Positions 32,589-39,732 of a DNA stretch of 39,732 nt are shown piece by piece (positions within the stretch are counted from its first letter, which is position 1; every line of letters starts with the position of its first letter). The DNA comes from Acidobacteriota bacterium. GTDB lineage: Bacteria; Acidobacteriota; Terriglobia; Bryobacterales; Bryobacteraceae. The stretch lies in assembly GCA_026394015.1 (NCBI GenBank), contig JAPKZA010000208.1, positions 11,564 through 51,295 on the forward strand, in the 5' to 3' direction. The position numbers and the translations under genes were made by a program. The notes under the pieces are model-generated. The model searched no databases. It was given only the letters and a program-made list of their open reading frames with translations, and had not been told where the DNA came from.

Positions 32589-33659
32589 ATGATCTTTGCC
32601 TTGCTGCTGTTTTGGGGAGTGAGCGCCGAGCCGGTGCTGCGGGTGGACGTGCCGTCGCCGACGGCGGATAAGCCGCAATCGAAGCTCTGGTTTGCGCAGG
32701 GCAGTTGGTGGGCCTGGTTGCCGGTAAAAGGGGGTAGCAGCGTTTGGCGGCGCGGGGCGACGGGCTGGAGTCGGGAAGCGGAGTTGGACGGGGCGCTACG
32801 CGGGCTGCCTGGGCAAGCGGATGTGTGGGCGGATGCGGCGTCGGCCTGTGCCGTGCTCGTGGAGGAGCGACGGTTGGCGGTGGCGTGTTTGGAATGGGCG
32901 GGGACGGGCTATCGGCCGCGGGGGAAGCCGGTGGAGATCGGGATGACCGGAGAGGGGAAGTTGGAGACGGCGACGATTACGCGGGATGCGAAGGGGGAGT
33001 GGTGGATCGGCTACGGCTGGGGGCGGGAGATGTTCGTGCGGCGGTCCGGGGATGGATGGGCGGTGGCGGTGAAGGTGAGCGAGACGTTGGCGTCGGCCGA
33101 CGACATCTGCGCGGTGGTGGCAGTGAGCGGCGGGGTGGGGATGATCTGGTCGGACCAGGCGGTGGATGTGGTTTGGTTCCGGTGGCACGGCAAGGAGTGG
33201 GGGAAGGTGGAGGCGATCGAGCGCGGGGGGAAGACGGCGGACGATCATATCCGGGCGGCGGTGGGGGCGGACGGACGGTTGCACGTGGTGATGAAGAACT
33301 CGCGGGATGCGGTGGGGGAGCCGCAGTTGGTGATGCGGGTACGCGACAAGGCGGGGCGCTGGAGGAATCGTCATTTTGCGCCGCGGACGAAGGAGTATGA
33401 GCCGAGTCGGCCGCTCGTGTTGCTGGGGGGAAGGCCGGAGCGGGAGTTCGTTGTCCACAGCCGGTATGCGCGGACGGGACCAGCGCCGCGAGGGAGCCAG
33501 ATTGTCAGCGGCGAAGGGGTGTTACTGGAGGCGGCGCGACCCTTGAACGATGTGACGGGGACGAAGGCGCTGTTGCCGCCGGGGCAGCCTTGGATTGTGC
33601 TGGCGTCGGACAAGGACGGCAACGTCTATGAAGGAAGGTTAGATGCCGGCGTACCATGA
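32589..33659 (+). CDS. Exported hypothetical protein (possible beta-propeller)
   Basis: A 356-residue protein with a signal peptide (MIFALLLFWGVSAEP) that I do not recognise. It is very rich in Trp and Gly with regularly spaced strands (SKLWFAQGSWWAWLPV, GEWWIGYGWG, GVGMIWSDQAVDVVWFRW, GRLHVVMKNSRD), suggesting a secreted six- or seven-bladed propeller like BNR/sialidase-type folds. AGGAG eight bases upstream of the ATG is a good ribosome-binding site. Its final 21 bp overlap the convergent molybdoenzyme gene. Function unknown. Confidence 0.75.
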   Translation: MIFALLLFWGVSAEPVLRVDVPSPTADKPQSKLWFAQGSWWAWLPVKGGSSVWRRGATGWSREAELDGALRGLPGQADVWADAASACAVLVEERRLAVACLEWAGTGYRPRGKPVEIGMTGEGKLETATITRDAKGEWWIGYGWGREMFVRRSGDGWAVAVKVSETLASADDICAVVAVSGGVGMIWSDQAVDVVWFRWHGKEWGKVEAIERGGKTADDHIRAAVGADGRLHVVMKNSRDAVGEPQLVMRVRDKAGRWRNRHFAPRTKEYEPSRPLVLLGGRPEREFVVHSRYARTGPAPRGSQIVSGEGVLLEAARPLNDVTGTKALLPPGQPWIVLASDKDGNVYEGRLDAGVP

Positions 33660-34373
33660 GTAGGCACCGTCGGCGGCGGAGGAGCCTCTGCCTTTGAGCT
33701 TGTCGGTGACGCTGACGGTGGTCAGGAACTTGTGGCTCTTGTAGCCGAGTTGACGGGGGACGCGGAGGCGGAGCGGGCCGCCATGGCCGACGGGGAGATC
33801 GCCGCCGTTCATGCCGTAGGTGATGAGGGTTTGGGGATGCATGGCTTCGGCGAGGTCGAGGCTATCCCAGCGGCGGGATTTAAGGGCACTGGAGCTGTAG
33901 ACGAGGTACTTGGCTTGAGGCAGGATTCCGGCCACGGTGAGGACGTGCGAGAGCGGCACGCCGATCCATTCGGCGATGTAGGACCAGCCTTCCTCGCAGG
34001 CCAACTGGGTGATCTGGGTTTTGGCGGGGAGGGCGCGGAGTTCGGCGAGCGAGTAGGTGGCCGGGCGGGCGACCATGCCTTCGACGGAGAGCTTCCAATC
34101 GGCGAAGCCGTTGGCTTGGAGGCTTTTGAAGAGTTCGTCGGCGGGTGGCTTGCCGTTGGGGTAGGGCGATTTCGAGATCTTGCTTGTGGGGAACTCGCGC
34201 GCCAGGGAGTTGCCAGTGAGCAGGCGCTGGGCGGCGTAAGTGAGGGTTTCGCCGGGGCCGTAGATGCCGCCGCTATCGGGGGGTACGAGGCCGTATTGCT
34301 CGGCGAGGCGGGCGGCGGTGGCGGCGGCGGCGGTGGCGGCGACGCCGGTGACGAGGAGGTTTCGGCGGGTCAT
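33639..34373 (-). CDS. Molybdopterin-dependent oxidoreductase, MsrP/YedY-like
   Basis: A 244-residue sulfite-oxidase-fold molybdoenzyme. A Tat signal (TRRNLLVTGVAATAAAA) shows folded export with cofactor. The molybdenum-ligating Cys is C126 in QLACEEGWSYIAEWIG, and GHGGPLRLRVPRQLGYK is the family's cofactor-binding stretch. E. coli YedY/MsrP reduces methionine sulfoxide in periplasmic proteins, using electrons from a membrane cytochrome; here a b-type cytochrome gene overlaps the start by 4 bp, supporting a similar pair. The substrate for this branch is inferred. Confidence 0.88.
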   Translation of the reverse strand: MTRRNLLVTGVAATAAAATAARLAEQYGLVPPDSGGIYGPGETLTYAAQRLLTGNSLAREFPTSKISKSPYPNGKPPADELFKSLQANGFADWKLSVEGMVARPATYSLAELRALPAKTQITQLACEEGWSYIAEWIGVPLSHVLTVAGILPQAKYLVYSSSALKSRRWDSLDLAEAMHPQTLITYGMNGGDLPVGHGGPLRLRVPRQLGYKSHKFLTTVSVTDKLKGRGSSAADGAYSWYAGI

Positions 34374-34963
34374 GGTTGCTCCTTTCCAGTGATCATGGCT
34401 TGCACGCGGTTTCGAAAGCCGGCCCGGTAGACCATGACTACGTGGCCGATGACGAAGAGGACGAGCGCGAGGGTGGTGAAGAAGTGAAGGGTGCGGGCGG
34501 ATTGGAAGCCGCCAAGCCCATCGACGAGGAAGGGGAACGCGCCGGTGAAGGCGGGGGACATGGCGAGGCCGGTCCAGATCATGGAGGGGAAGAGGGCGAA
34601 GATCACCAGGAGATAGGTGGCGCGTTGGAGGGGGTTATAGAAGTTCATGCGGAAGTGGCGGGAGCGCCAGCCGTAGCCAACGTAGAGCAGGCCGGTGGCG
34701 ACCATGATCCAGCCGGTTTGGAAATGAAGATAGCGGCTCCAGCCGTTCTGGTCTTTGAGGACGTAGTTATAGCCGGTTTGGACGGCGCCGCGGGAGGCCG
34801 GGATGGGGAGGCTGAAGAGGGCGGGCATGAGAACGTTGCCGTCCTCGCCCCAGTAGAAACGGGGGTGTGAGATGACGATCTCGCCGCCGCTCAGGAGGAG
34901 GGCGAAGAAGCAGAGTGTCGTGATCCAATGGGTCGTCCGAACCAGTCCGGCGTGGCGTGGCAT
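34370..34963 (-). CDS. Cytochrome b561-type membrane subunit for the molybdoenzyme
   Basis: A 197-residue four-to-five-helix membrane protein with heme-ligand-type histidines H12 (RTTHWITT), H80 (YLHFQTGW), H160 and H174 (LHFF, VIGHVVMV). It resembles the cytochrome b/b6 or Ni-Fe hydrogenase cytochrome b561 domain. It should pass electrons from the quinone pool to the YedY-like enzyme and is not the usual YedZ/MsrQ form. ATG 34963 has a -10-like TACCAT six bases before it. The molybdoenzyme gene overlaps its end (ATGA). Confidence 0.85.
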   Translation of the reverse strand: MPRHAGLVRTTHWITTLCFFALLLSGGEIVISHPRFYWGEDGNVLMPALFSLPIPASRGAVQTGYNYVLKDQNGWSRYLHFQTGWIMVATGLLYVGYGWRSRHFRMNFYNPLQRATYLLVIFALFPSMIWTGLAMSPAFTGAFPFLVDGLGGFQSARTLHFFTTLALVLFVIGHVVMVYRAGFRNRVQAMITGKEQP

Positions 34964-34969
34964 TCGCGT

Positions 34970-34975
34970 ATGGTA
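34970..34975 (-). promoter_or_regulatory. -10-like hexamer TACCAT before the cytochrome b gene
   Basis: TACCAT on the minus strand is followed by ACGCGA and ATG at 34963, so the mRNA would start at or near the ATG. No ribosome-binding site is visible. The overlapping stop codon of the duplicated hydrolase fragment begins here. Confidence 0.35.
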
Positions 34976-35180
34976 TCACCGCTGTCCCATGGGGTCGACC
35001 GAGCGGACGATGGCTTTGACGACGTCGGCGATGTCGAAGTGGCGGAGGACGCTGGGGAGGACGTGTTCGAAGGCGCGGCGGTGGAGAGGCGCTTCGACGA
35101 CGGATTGGTACGACTGGAGGAGACCGTCGAGTTCGACGGTGGCGATGCCGGGGTCGAGGGCTGTAGCGAAGAGGCAGGTG
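34975..35180 (-). pseudogene. Truncated duplicate of the hydrolase 3' end
   Basis: About 65 codons matching the C terminus of the hydrolase at 35253-37208, in the same orientation and with the same stop and 3' flank. It runs from LFATALDPG through HFDIADVVKAI to RSVDPMGQR. Compared with the parent it has an in-frame 21-bp deletion that removed seven codons (APRPVTI) between two copies of CGATGG, a slippage-type event, plus scattered substitutions. It has no start codon and no catalytic residues. It is separated from the parent stop by a 72-bp spacer and is a decayed tandem copy. Confidence 0.85.
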
Positions 35181-35181
35181 G

Positions 35182-35202
35182 CTAAAGTTGGGGTTTCTTT
35201 AG
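35182..35202 (-). repeat. Second copy of the dyad CTAAAG-N9-CTTTAG element
   Basis: On the minus strand, CTAAAG and CTTTAG form perfect 6-bp arms around AAACCCCAA. Together with the following bases, 20 of 23 positions match the sigma-28-type element at 32551-32577. Here the -10 part is GCCACCTG, so it is unlikely to be an active sigma-28 promoter. It lies between the two copies of the hydrolase 3' end. Confidence 0.45.
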
Positions 35203-35252
35203 GCGGAGGGGCGATGTTCGATGGGAATCTTTGGGGGGACTCGCGTCGCGGA

Positions 35253-37208
35253 TCACCGCTGTCCCATGGGGTCGACCGAGCGGACGATGGTGACCGGCCG
35301 GGGGGCGATGGCTTTGACGACGTCGGCGATGTCGAAGTGGCGGAGGACTCCGGGGAGGACGTGTTCAAAGGCGCGGCGGTGGAGGGGCGTTTCGACGACG
35401 GACTGGTAAGACTGGAGGAGGCCGTCGAGTTCGACGGCGGCGATGCGGGGGTCTAGAGCCGTCGCGAAGAGGACGGGCAGGCTGGCATGGCCGATGCCGA
35501 CGGCGGTGACCTGCGGGGCGGCGAGGAGGTCGAGGCCGGCGGTGAGGTCGCGCATTCGCATGCCAAGCATGGTGCGGCCGAGGAGGAGGGCGGCGGCGAT
35601 GTTGCGGCTATCGCCGAGCCAGGGGTCGATGCCGCGGGGACCTTTGGGCGCGAGTTCGCCGCAGCCGCGGAGGTCGATGGAGAGAACGCGGGTGCCGGCG
35701 CGGGCGAGTTGGTCGAGACGGGCGGCGGAGGCGGACTTGCCGTCGCAGTCGGCGAGGAGGACTGTGGGGCCGCCGGGCTTGAAGGCGTTAGGGACGGCGA
35801 GGACGGCGGGGATCTGGATGCCGGGCTCGCTTTCGTAGGTTAGCTTTTCGACGCGGTAAGTGGGGCGGGAGAGGACTCCGTAGGGAGTGACTTTCGGCGG
35901 GTTGACGGCGGGGGTGTAGGCAGTGAGTTCGCGCGCTTTGGCGAGGACTTGGGCGGCGGTGAGAGCGGGCCGGGGGATGAGGCGGGCGCGGTTGAGGGAG
36001 AAGACGGTTTCGCCGGCCAGGGAGGTTTGGAGCTGGCCCGTGGTGGTGCATTGGAGCTCTTCTTCGGTCGCGAGTTGGATGTCGGGTTCGATGCCGTCGT
36101 CTTCGCGCTTCGCGAGCCAGCGGGAGAACCAGGCGTAGGCAGCGAGGCGACGGGGCTTCGTGTATCCGTGGCCGTCGTCAGCTTCGACCATGCTGAGCCT
36201 GTTGGCTTGGCCGAGTTGGTCGTAGACGCGGAGGGCTTCGGCGTAAGTGGCGCGGGCTCCGCCGATGGGGAAGAAGTCGCGGATGGCGGAGAGGATGAGA
36301 TAAGGCTTGCCGTTGAAGGCGTAGAGGAAGTCGGGGAAGTCGAAGCCGGCGCTGAACCAGGGGGGGAGGTTTTGTTCGGCGTCCTGGGGGCCGAGTTGGG
36401 TGAGCAGGCTCTTGGCAGAGGTGATGTAGCAGCTAGGGGCGGCGACTTTGAGGCGGTCGTCGACGGCGGCGAGATAGGCGGTGAGGGTGCCGCCGCCGGA
36501 GTTGCCGGTGACGCCGATGCGGCTGGGGTCGACTTCGGGGCGGGCGGCGAGATAGTCGAGGGCGCGGATGCCGTCGTGGATCATGTAGCGGGCGATATTG
36601 TCGCCGGTGAGGAGGGTTTGGGCACCGAGCATTGAGTGCTCGGTAGTGGAGCGGACGAGCTTGGAGGTCCGGGTGTCGGGGTCGAAGAACTGGGAGCGTT
36701 CGCCGTGGCCGACGGGGTCCCAGGCGAGGGCGACGAAGCCTTTGGAAGCGAAGGAGCCGAGGGCGATTTGCCAGGCGTCGTGGGCTTTGCCGCCGGCTTC
36801 GTGACCGAGGGGAAAGAGGATGGCGGGCGCGGGGCCGGAGAGCTGGTTTGGGATGTAGAGATTGGCGGTGACGTAGAAGCGGGGCTGGCTTTCGAAGATG
36901 ATCTTTTCGATGCGGTACTTGCCGCGTTGGAGGGTGGCGACGGTGCGGGCGTTGAGGGGCGTTTTGGCGGGGAGGCCGCCGATGTTCTGGAGGATCTGGC
37001 GGCGGACTTGGGCGGCGCGGGCTTGGAGATCGGCGGGGGAGTTGATGACGGGGCGGACGGCGAGGTGGCGGTTGGCGTCGGCGATGAGGAGTTGAGTTAA
37101 GGCTTGGGGGAGATCGCGGAGGTCGCCGATGGGGCCCGCGAAATCGAGGTCGGCGGCGGGTTGGGCGGAGAGGAGGAGCGGGAAGAGGAGCACGAGCAGG
37201 CGGGGCAT
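35253..37208 (-). CDS. Exported two-domain alpha/beta hydrolase (acetyl-xylan-esterase-like)
   Basis: A 651-residue secreted protein (signal MPRLLVLLFPLLLSAQ). The first half is an alpha/beta hydrolase with HEAGG near 136-140, WDPVGHGER, nucleophile GNSGGG with Ser 237, and ADDGHGY near residue 360 as likely acid/His region. The second half (from ~430) has a similar but catalytically poorer fold (YRVEKLTYESEPG, VLLADCDGKS, LSIDLRGCGE). Such proteins are common in Acidobacteriota and Planctomycetes as putative carbohydrate esterases. It is divergent from the sulfatase, 29 bp apart, suggesting a common substrate (e.g. sulfated, acylated polysaccharide; inference). Confidence 0.85.
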   Translation of the reverse strand: MPRLLVLLFPLLLSAQPAADLDFAGPIGDLRDLPQALTQLLIADANRHLAVRPVINSPADLQARAAQVRRQILQNIGGLPAKTPLNARTVATLQRGKYRIEKIIFESQPRFYVTANLYIPNQLSGPAPAILFPLGHEAGGKAHDAWQIALGSFASKGFVALAWDPVGHGERSQFFDPDTRTSKLVRSTTEHSMLGAQTLLTGDNIARYMIHDGIRALDYLAARPEVDPSRIGVTGNSGGGTLTAYLAAVDDRLKVAAPSCYITSAKSLLTQLGPQDAEQNLPPWFSAGFDFPDFLYAFNGKPYLILSAIRDFFPIGGARATYAEALRVYDQLGQANRLSMVEADDGHGYTKPRRLAAYAWFSRWLAKREDDGIEPDIQLATEEELQCTTTGQLQTSLAGETVFSLNRARLIPRPALTAAQVLAKARELTAYTPAVNPPKVTPYGVLSRPTYRVEKLTYESEPGIQIPAVLAVPNAFKPGGPTVLLADCDGKSASAARLDQLARAGTRVLSIDLRGCGELAPKGPRGIDPWLGDSRNIAAALLLGRTMLGMRMRDLTAGLDLLAAPQVTAVGIGHASLPVLFATALDPRIAAVELDGLLQSYQSVVETPLHRRAFEHVLPGVLRHFDIADVVKAIAPRPVTIVRSVDPMGQR

Positions 37209-37237
37209 GATTAGGGATATGGTATCGAAGAGTAGCT

Positions 37238-38959
37238 ATGGACACGAAGACGACGCGTAGGCAGTTGATGGGGATGATGTTGCTGGCGAGGATGGGCTCG
37301 GCGCAGGAGGCTTGCGGTTCGCTGCCGCCGATTCAGACGCCGAAGGCGCGGGCGGGGAGCCCGAACATCGTTTACATCCTGCTGGACGATACGGGGTTTT
37401 CGGACCTGCATTGCTATGGGTCCGAGGTGGCGACGCCGCATATGGACGCGCTGGCGGCGGGCGGGTTGCAGTACAACAACTTCCACTGCAAGGCGATCTG
37501 CTCGCCGACGCGGGCGGCGCTGTTGACGGGGCGGAATAGCCATGCGGTGGGGATGAAAGAGTTGGCGGGGGAGGACCAGGGCTATGCGCATTCGCGGGGG
37601 CGGGTGACCCCGGCGGCGGCGACGGCGGCGCAGATCCTGGGGGCGAATGGCTACAGCACGTACGGGGTAGGGAAGTGGCATCTGGTGCCGGGGGCGGACA
37701 TGAAGGCTTCCGGGGCGCGGACGCATTGGCCGCTGCAGAAGGGGTTCGACCGGTGGTACGGATTCTTGTCGGGATGGACGGACCAGTATCGGCCGGACTT
37801 GTTTGAGGACAATCATGTGGTGGCGCGGCCGAGTAGGTCGGAGTATCACTTCTCCGAGGACATTGTGGATAAGTCAATCGCGATGATGGGGGAGCACTTG
37901 GCGGCGGACCGGGCGAAGCCGTTCTTCCTCTATGTGGCGTTTGGGGCGACCCATGCGCCGGTGCAGGTGCCGAGGCGGTATACGGACAAGTACGTGGCTA
38001 CGTTCGCGAAAGGCTGGGACCAGATCCGGCAGGAGCGGTACGAACGGCAGTTGGCGTTGGGGGTGATTCCGGCCGGGACGAAGCTGCCCGGGCGCAACGC
38101 GGGGGACCCGGCGTGGAGCGCGCTGAGCGACGAGGAGCGGGCGGTGAATACCCGATTTATGGCCGCTTATGCCGGCTTTTTGGAGCATACGGACGAGCAG
38201 ATTGGGCGGGTGGTGAGTTACTTGAAGGAGCAGAAGCTGTTTGAGAACACGGCTATCTTCCTGATGTCGGACAACGGCGGGGCGCCGGAGGCGGGGACGA
38301 AGGGGGGCTTTTTGAAGCCTTATGGGGACCAGACGCCGATGAAGGTGATGTATGAGCGGCGGGAGGAGATGGGGACGCCGACGACGCAGCCGCTGTATCC
38401 GCGGCCTTGGGCGGCGGTATCGAATACTCCGTTCCAGATGTATAAGCTGTGGCCGTACGCGGGCGGGGTGCAGACTCCGTTTGTATTCTCCTGGCCGGCC
38501 GGGGTGAAGAAGCCGGGGCTGCGGCGGCAGTTTGTAGACGTGATCGACATGACGCCGACGGTGCTGGACATTGCGGGGGTGGCGGCGCCGACGGTGTTTG
38601 GAGGGGTGTGCCAGATGCCGATGCAGGGGAAGAGCATTCGGGCGACGTTCGACGATGCGGGGGCGAGGGACCCGCGGGATCGGCAGTATTACGAGCTATG
38701 GGGGAGCCGGGGGATTTGGCATGACGGATGGAAGGCGGTGGGGATCCATACGCCGGGGACGGACTTTGGGAAGGACCGATGGGAGCTGTATCACGTAGCG
38801 GAGGACTTCTCGGAGGCCAAGGACGTGGCGGCAGCGTATCCGGAGAAGTTGGAGGAGCTGAAGAAGCTATGGTGGGCGGAGGCGGAGAAGAACGGGGCGT
38901 TGCCGTTGCGGGAGGCTCCGGCGGGGCGGCAGAGGACTTACGACCAGGCGATTCGCTAG
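37238..38959 (+). CDS. Arylsulfatase-type sulfatase, exported
   Basis: A 573-residue type I sulfatase. A twin-Arg leader (MDTKTTRRQLMGMMLL) is followed by NIVYILLDDTG with metal Asp 50/51 and the formylglycine site CSPTR at 88-92 in KAICSPTRAALLTGRN. GKWHLVP and SDNGGAPEAG are the conserved later metal/sulfate blocks, and a C-terminal subdomain with WELYHVAEDFSEAKDV is typical of arylsulfatases. It should cleave sulfate esters in the periplasm or outside; a formylglycine-generating enzyme must come from elsewhere. It is convergent with the Uma2 gene; the two stops share the palindrome CTAG. Confidence 0.94.
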   Translation: MDTKTTRRQLMGMMLLARMGSAQEACGSLPPIQTPKARAGSPNIVYILLDDTGFSDLHCYGSEVATPHMDALAAGGLQYNNFHCKAICSPTRAALLTGRNSHAVGMKELAGEDQGYAHSRGRVTPAAATAAQILGANGYSTYGVGKWHLVPGADMKASGARTHWPLQKGFDRWYGFLSGWTDQYRPDLFEDNHVVARPSRSEYHFSEDIVDKSIAMMGEHLAADRAKPFFLYVAFGATHAPVQVPRRYTDKYVATFAKGWDQIRQERYERQLALGVIPAGTKLPGRNAGDPAWSALSDEERAVNTRFMAAYAGFLEHTDEQIGRVVSYLKEQKLFENTAIFLMSDNGGAPEAGTKGGFLKPYGDQTPMKVMYERREEMGTPTTQPLYPRPWAAVSNTPFQMYKLWPYAGGVQTPFVFSWPAGVKKPGLRRQFVDVIDMTPTVLDIAGVAAPTVFGGVCQMPMQGKSIRATFDDAGARDPRDRQYYELWGSRGIWHDGWKAVGIHTPGTDFGKDRWELYHVAEDFSEAKDVAAAYPEKLEELKKLWWAEAEKNGALPLREAPAGRQRTYDQAIR

Positions 38960-39564
38960 GGTTTGGCGAAGGGGTCCCAGACGCGCCGGAGGTTGAGGTG
39001 GAAGCCTTCGACGGGGGCCTCCGCCGTGATGGAATCGATGTCGGTACGGAGTTCGGGGGGGAGGCCCGGGCGGTAGATTTCGATGCTACGGGTATCGGGG
39101 TCGATGAGCCAGGCGAGTTGGGCTCCGTTGTCGATCCATTCCCGCATCTTGAGGCGGAGTTTACGAAGGCGGTCAGTTTCGGACTTGAGCTCAATGATGA
39201 AATCGGGACAGAGGTGCCAGTAGCCGCCAAGTGCGTTCTGATCCAGTGGACCTAACCGGTCGTGTGAGACCCAGGCCGCGTCGGGCGAACGACGGGCACC
39301 GTTAGGTAGTACAAAGCCACTGGAAGACTCAGTAGCGGTGCCCCGCCCGTCTGCTTCGGACCAAACGTCTAATTGGCTCAGCACCTTGAGATTCCGGGCA
39401 CCAGTCAGTGAGTAGGTGGGAGGCGACACGATGATTTCTCCTTCGCTGGTCATTTCGAAGAACAGGTCCGGGTGCTCGGAGCAGAACTCGGCGAACTGTT
39501 CATCGGACATGGGAGGGGCGGACAGGGTGGCGGGGAGGAATGCTTCGTCGATGGTGAACGCCAT
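38956..39564 (-). CDS. Uma2 family (PD-(D/E)XK nuclease-fold) protein
   Basis: A 202-residue Uma2/DUF820 protein. The restriction-endonuclease-like core has PDAAWVS (Asp), PDFIIELKSETD (Glu and Lys), LRLKMREWIDNGAQLAWLIDP and a closing IEIYRPG strand. Such proteins are abundant in Cyanobacteria and Acidobacteriota and their cell role is unknown. ATG 39564 (MAFTIDEAFLP) was chosen over the in-frame 39612 because the extra 16 codons overlap the upstream gene and look non-coding. It is 26 bp downstream of the beta-propeller gene on the same strand. Confidence 0.85.
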   Translation of the reverse strand: MAFTIDEAFLPATLSAPPMSDEQFAEFCSEHPDLFFEMTSEGEIIVSPPTYSLTGARNLKVLSQLDVWSEADGRGTATESSSGFVLPNGARRSPDAAWVSHDRLGPLDQNALGGYWHLCPDFIIELKSETDRLRKLRLKMREWIDNGAQLAWLIDPDTRSIEIYRPGLPPELRTDIDSITAEAPVEGFHLNLRRVWDPFAKP

Positions 39565-39590
39565 GTTCTGAGTGTAGCTCCAGAGTAGGT

Positions 39591-39732
39591 TTAGTGCAGA
39601 TCGAGGGACCATATCTGTTGAGTCTCTCGGCCGGCGGTGAGGGCGATGGTTTTGCCGTCGGGGCTGACAGAGGCTCCGGGTTGGCGGTTGCCGGGGAGGG
39701 GGTACTCCTTCGTGCCTTCGGCGTCGAAGCGG
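39591..39732 (-). CDS. C-terminal end of a WD40/TolB-like beta-propeller protein (partial)
   Basis: The last ~46 residues of a gene that enters from the right edge. The visible stretch SVSPDGKTIALTAGR and the ending IWSLDLH are the classical last blade of a WD40-like (TolB/PD40) propeller. In Acidobacteriota these often follow a Ser/Thr kinase or winged-helix domain, which would be outside the window. The stop TAA is at 39593-39591. Confidence 0.7.
   Translation of the reverse strand, partial: RFDAEGTKEYPLPGNRQPGASVSPDGKTIALTAGRETQQIWSLDLH

Noticed and set aside
34976-35368. A 130-residue minus-strand protein.
   Set aside because: Its first half is an off-frame reading of the parent hydrolase gene; only the C-terminal part is the decayed duplicate.
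38253-39230. A 325-residue minus-strand frame opposite the sulfatase.
   Set aside because: Ser/Pro/Thr-rich low-complexity reading that crosses two real genes; an antisense artefact of GC-rich codons.
1-39732. CRISPR arrays, tRNA/rRNA genes, insertion sequences or prophage.
   Set aside because: No regularly spaced repeats, cloverleaf sequences, transposase or integrase motifs were seen on reading; a tRNAscan or ISfinder search was not possible.

Overview
The window is high-GC bacterial chromosome with dense, short-spaced genes. Its gene content (a Tat-exported enolase-superfamily enzyme, a DUF1080 protein, a sulfatase, a PQQ dehydrogenase with an inserted cytochrome c domain, a heavy-metal-binding-domain protein, a DUF5990 protein, an ankyrin-repeat protein, many exported hypotheticals) resembles Acidobacteriota of the Solibacter/Bryobacter type. 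This placement is inference from gene style; no rRNA or other strong phylogenetic marker is present beyond L21, L27 and Obg. I saw no tRNA, rRNA, CRISPR array, insertion sequence or phage gene, and no gene-free stretch over 300 bases.

Layout. 1-6874 is a minus-strand run of six closely spaced genes: a membrane spermidine-synthase-like protein, an SDR dehydrogenase, a heavy-metal-binding-domain protein, an enolase-superfamily dehydratase, a serine hydrolase and a partial AAA ATPase. 6905-11976 holds an exported hypothetical, an OPT transporter, a second SDR and a transpeptidase-like protein. 11984-13709 is housekeeping: obgE, rpmA and rplU, with a terminator and a leader. 13847-18837 has a DUF1080 protein, a small zincin, a metallophosphatase with a PKD-like domain, an atypical SDR and an ankyrin protein. 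18869-27072 has a DUF5990 protein, the PQQ dehydrogenase, an RND adaptor and pump, and NhaA on the opposite strand. 27114-30051 holds a likely selenoprotein redoxin, an exported Fam20C-like kinase-fold protein and an exported PPP-type phosphatase. 30083-34963 has a YjbR-like protein, an SGNH hydrolase, a Flp pilin, FliS with a reduced flagellin-like protein, an exported hypothetical and a YedY-like molybdoenzyme with its cytochrome b. 34975-39732 has a duplicated hydrolase tail, the full hydrolase, a sulfatase, a Uma2 nuclease-fold protein and the end of a beta-propeller protein.

The most striking element is the gene at 27114-28232 on the minus strand. Its frame is open throughout except for one in-frame UGA at 27779-27777, exactly where a thioredoxin-fold redoxin would carry its catalytic cysteine (WASW-UGA-GCR). 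A perfect 7-bp stem with a GGC loop begins 14 nt after the UGA, which fits a bacterial SECIS element. Standard gene calling would split it into two unrelated fragments. The gene is divergent from the kinase-fold gene, which is tail-to-tail with the phosphatase gene, so the three could form one envelope redox and phosphorylation module; that grouping is inference.

Other notable signals are a 193-bp antisense overlap between the RND pump tail and nhaA, a sigma-28-type promoter inside a flagellin-like frame, a decayed duplicate of a hydrolase 3' end, an SDR without its catalytic Tyr/Lys, and a plus-strand change from C-rich (left) to G-rich (right) that ignores gene orientation.
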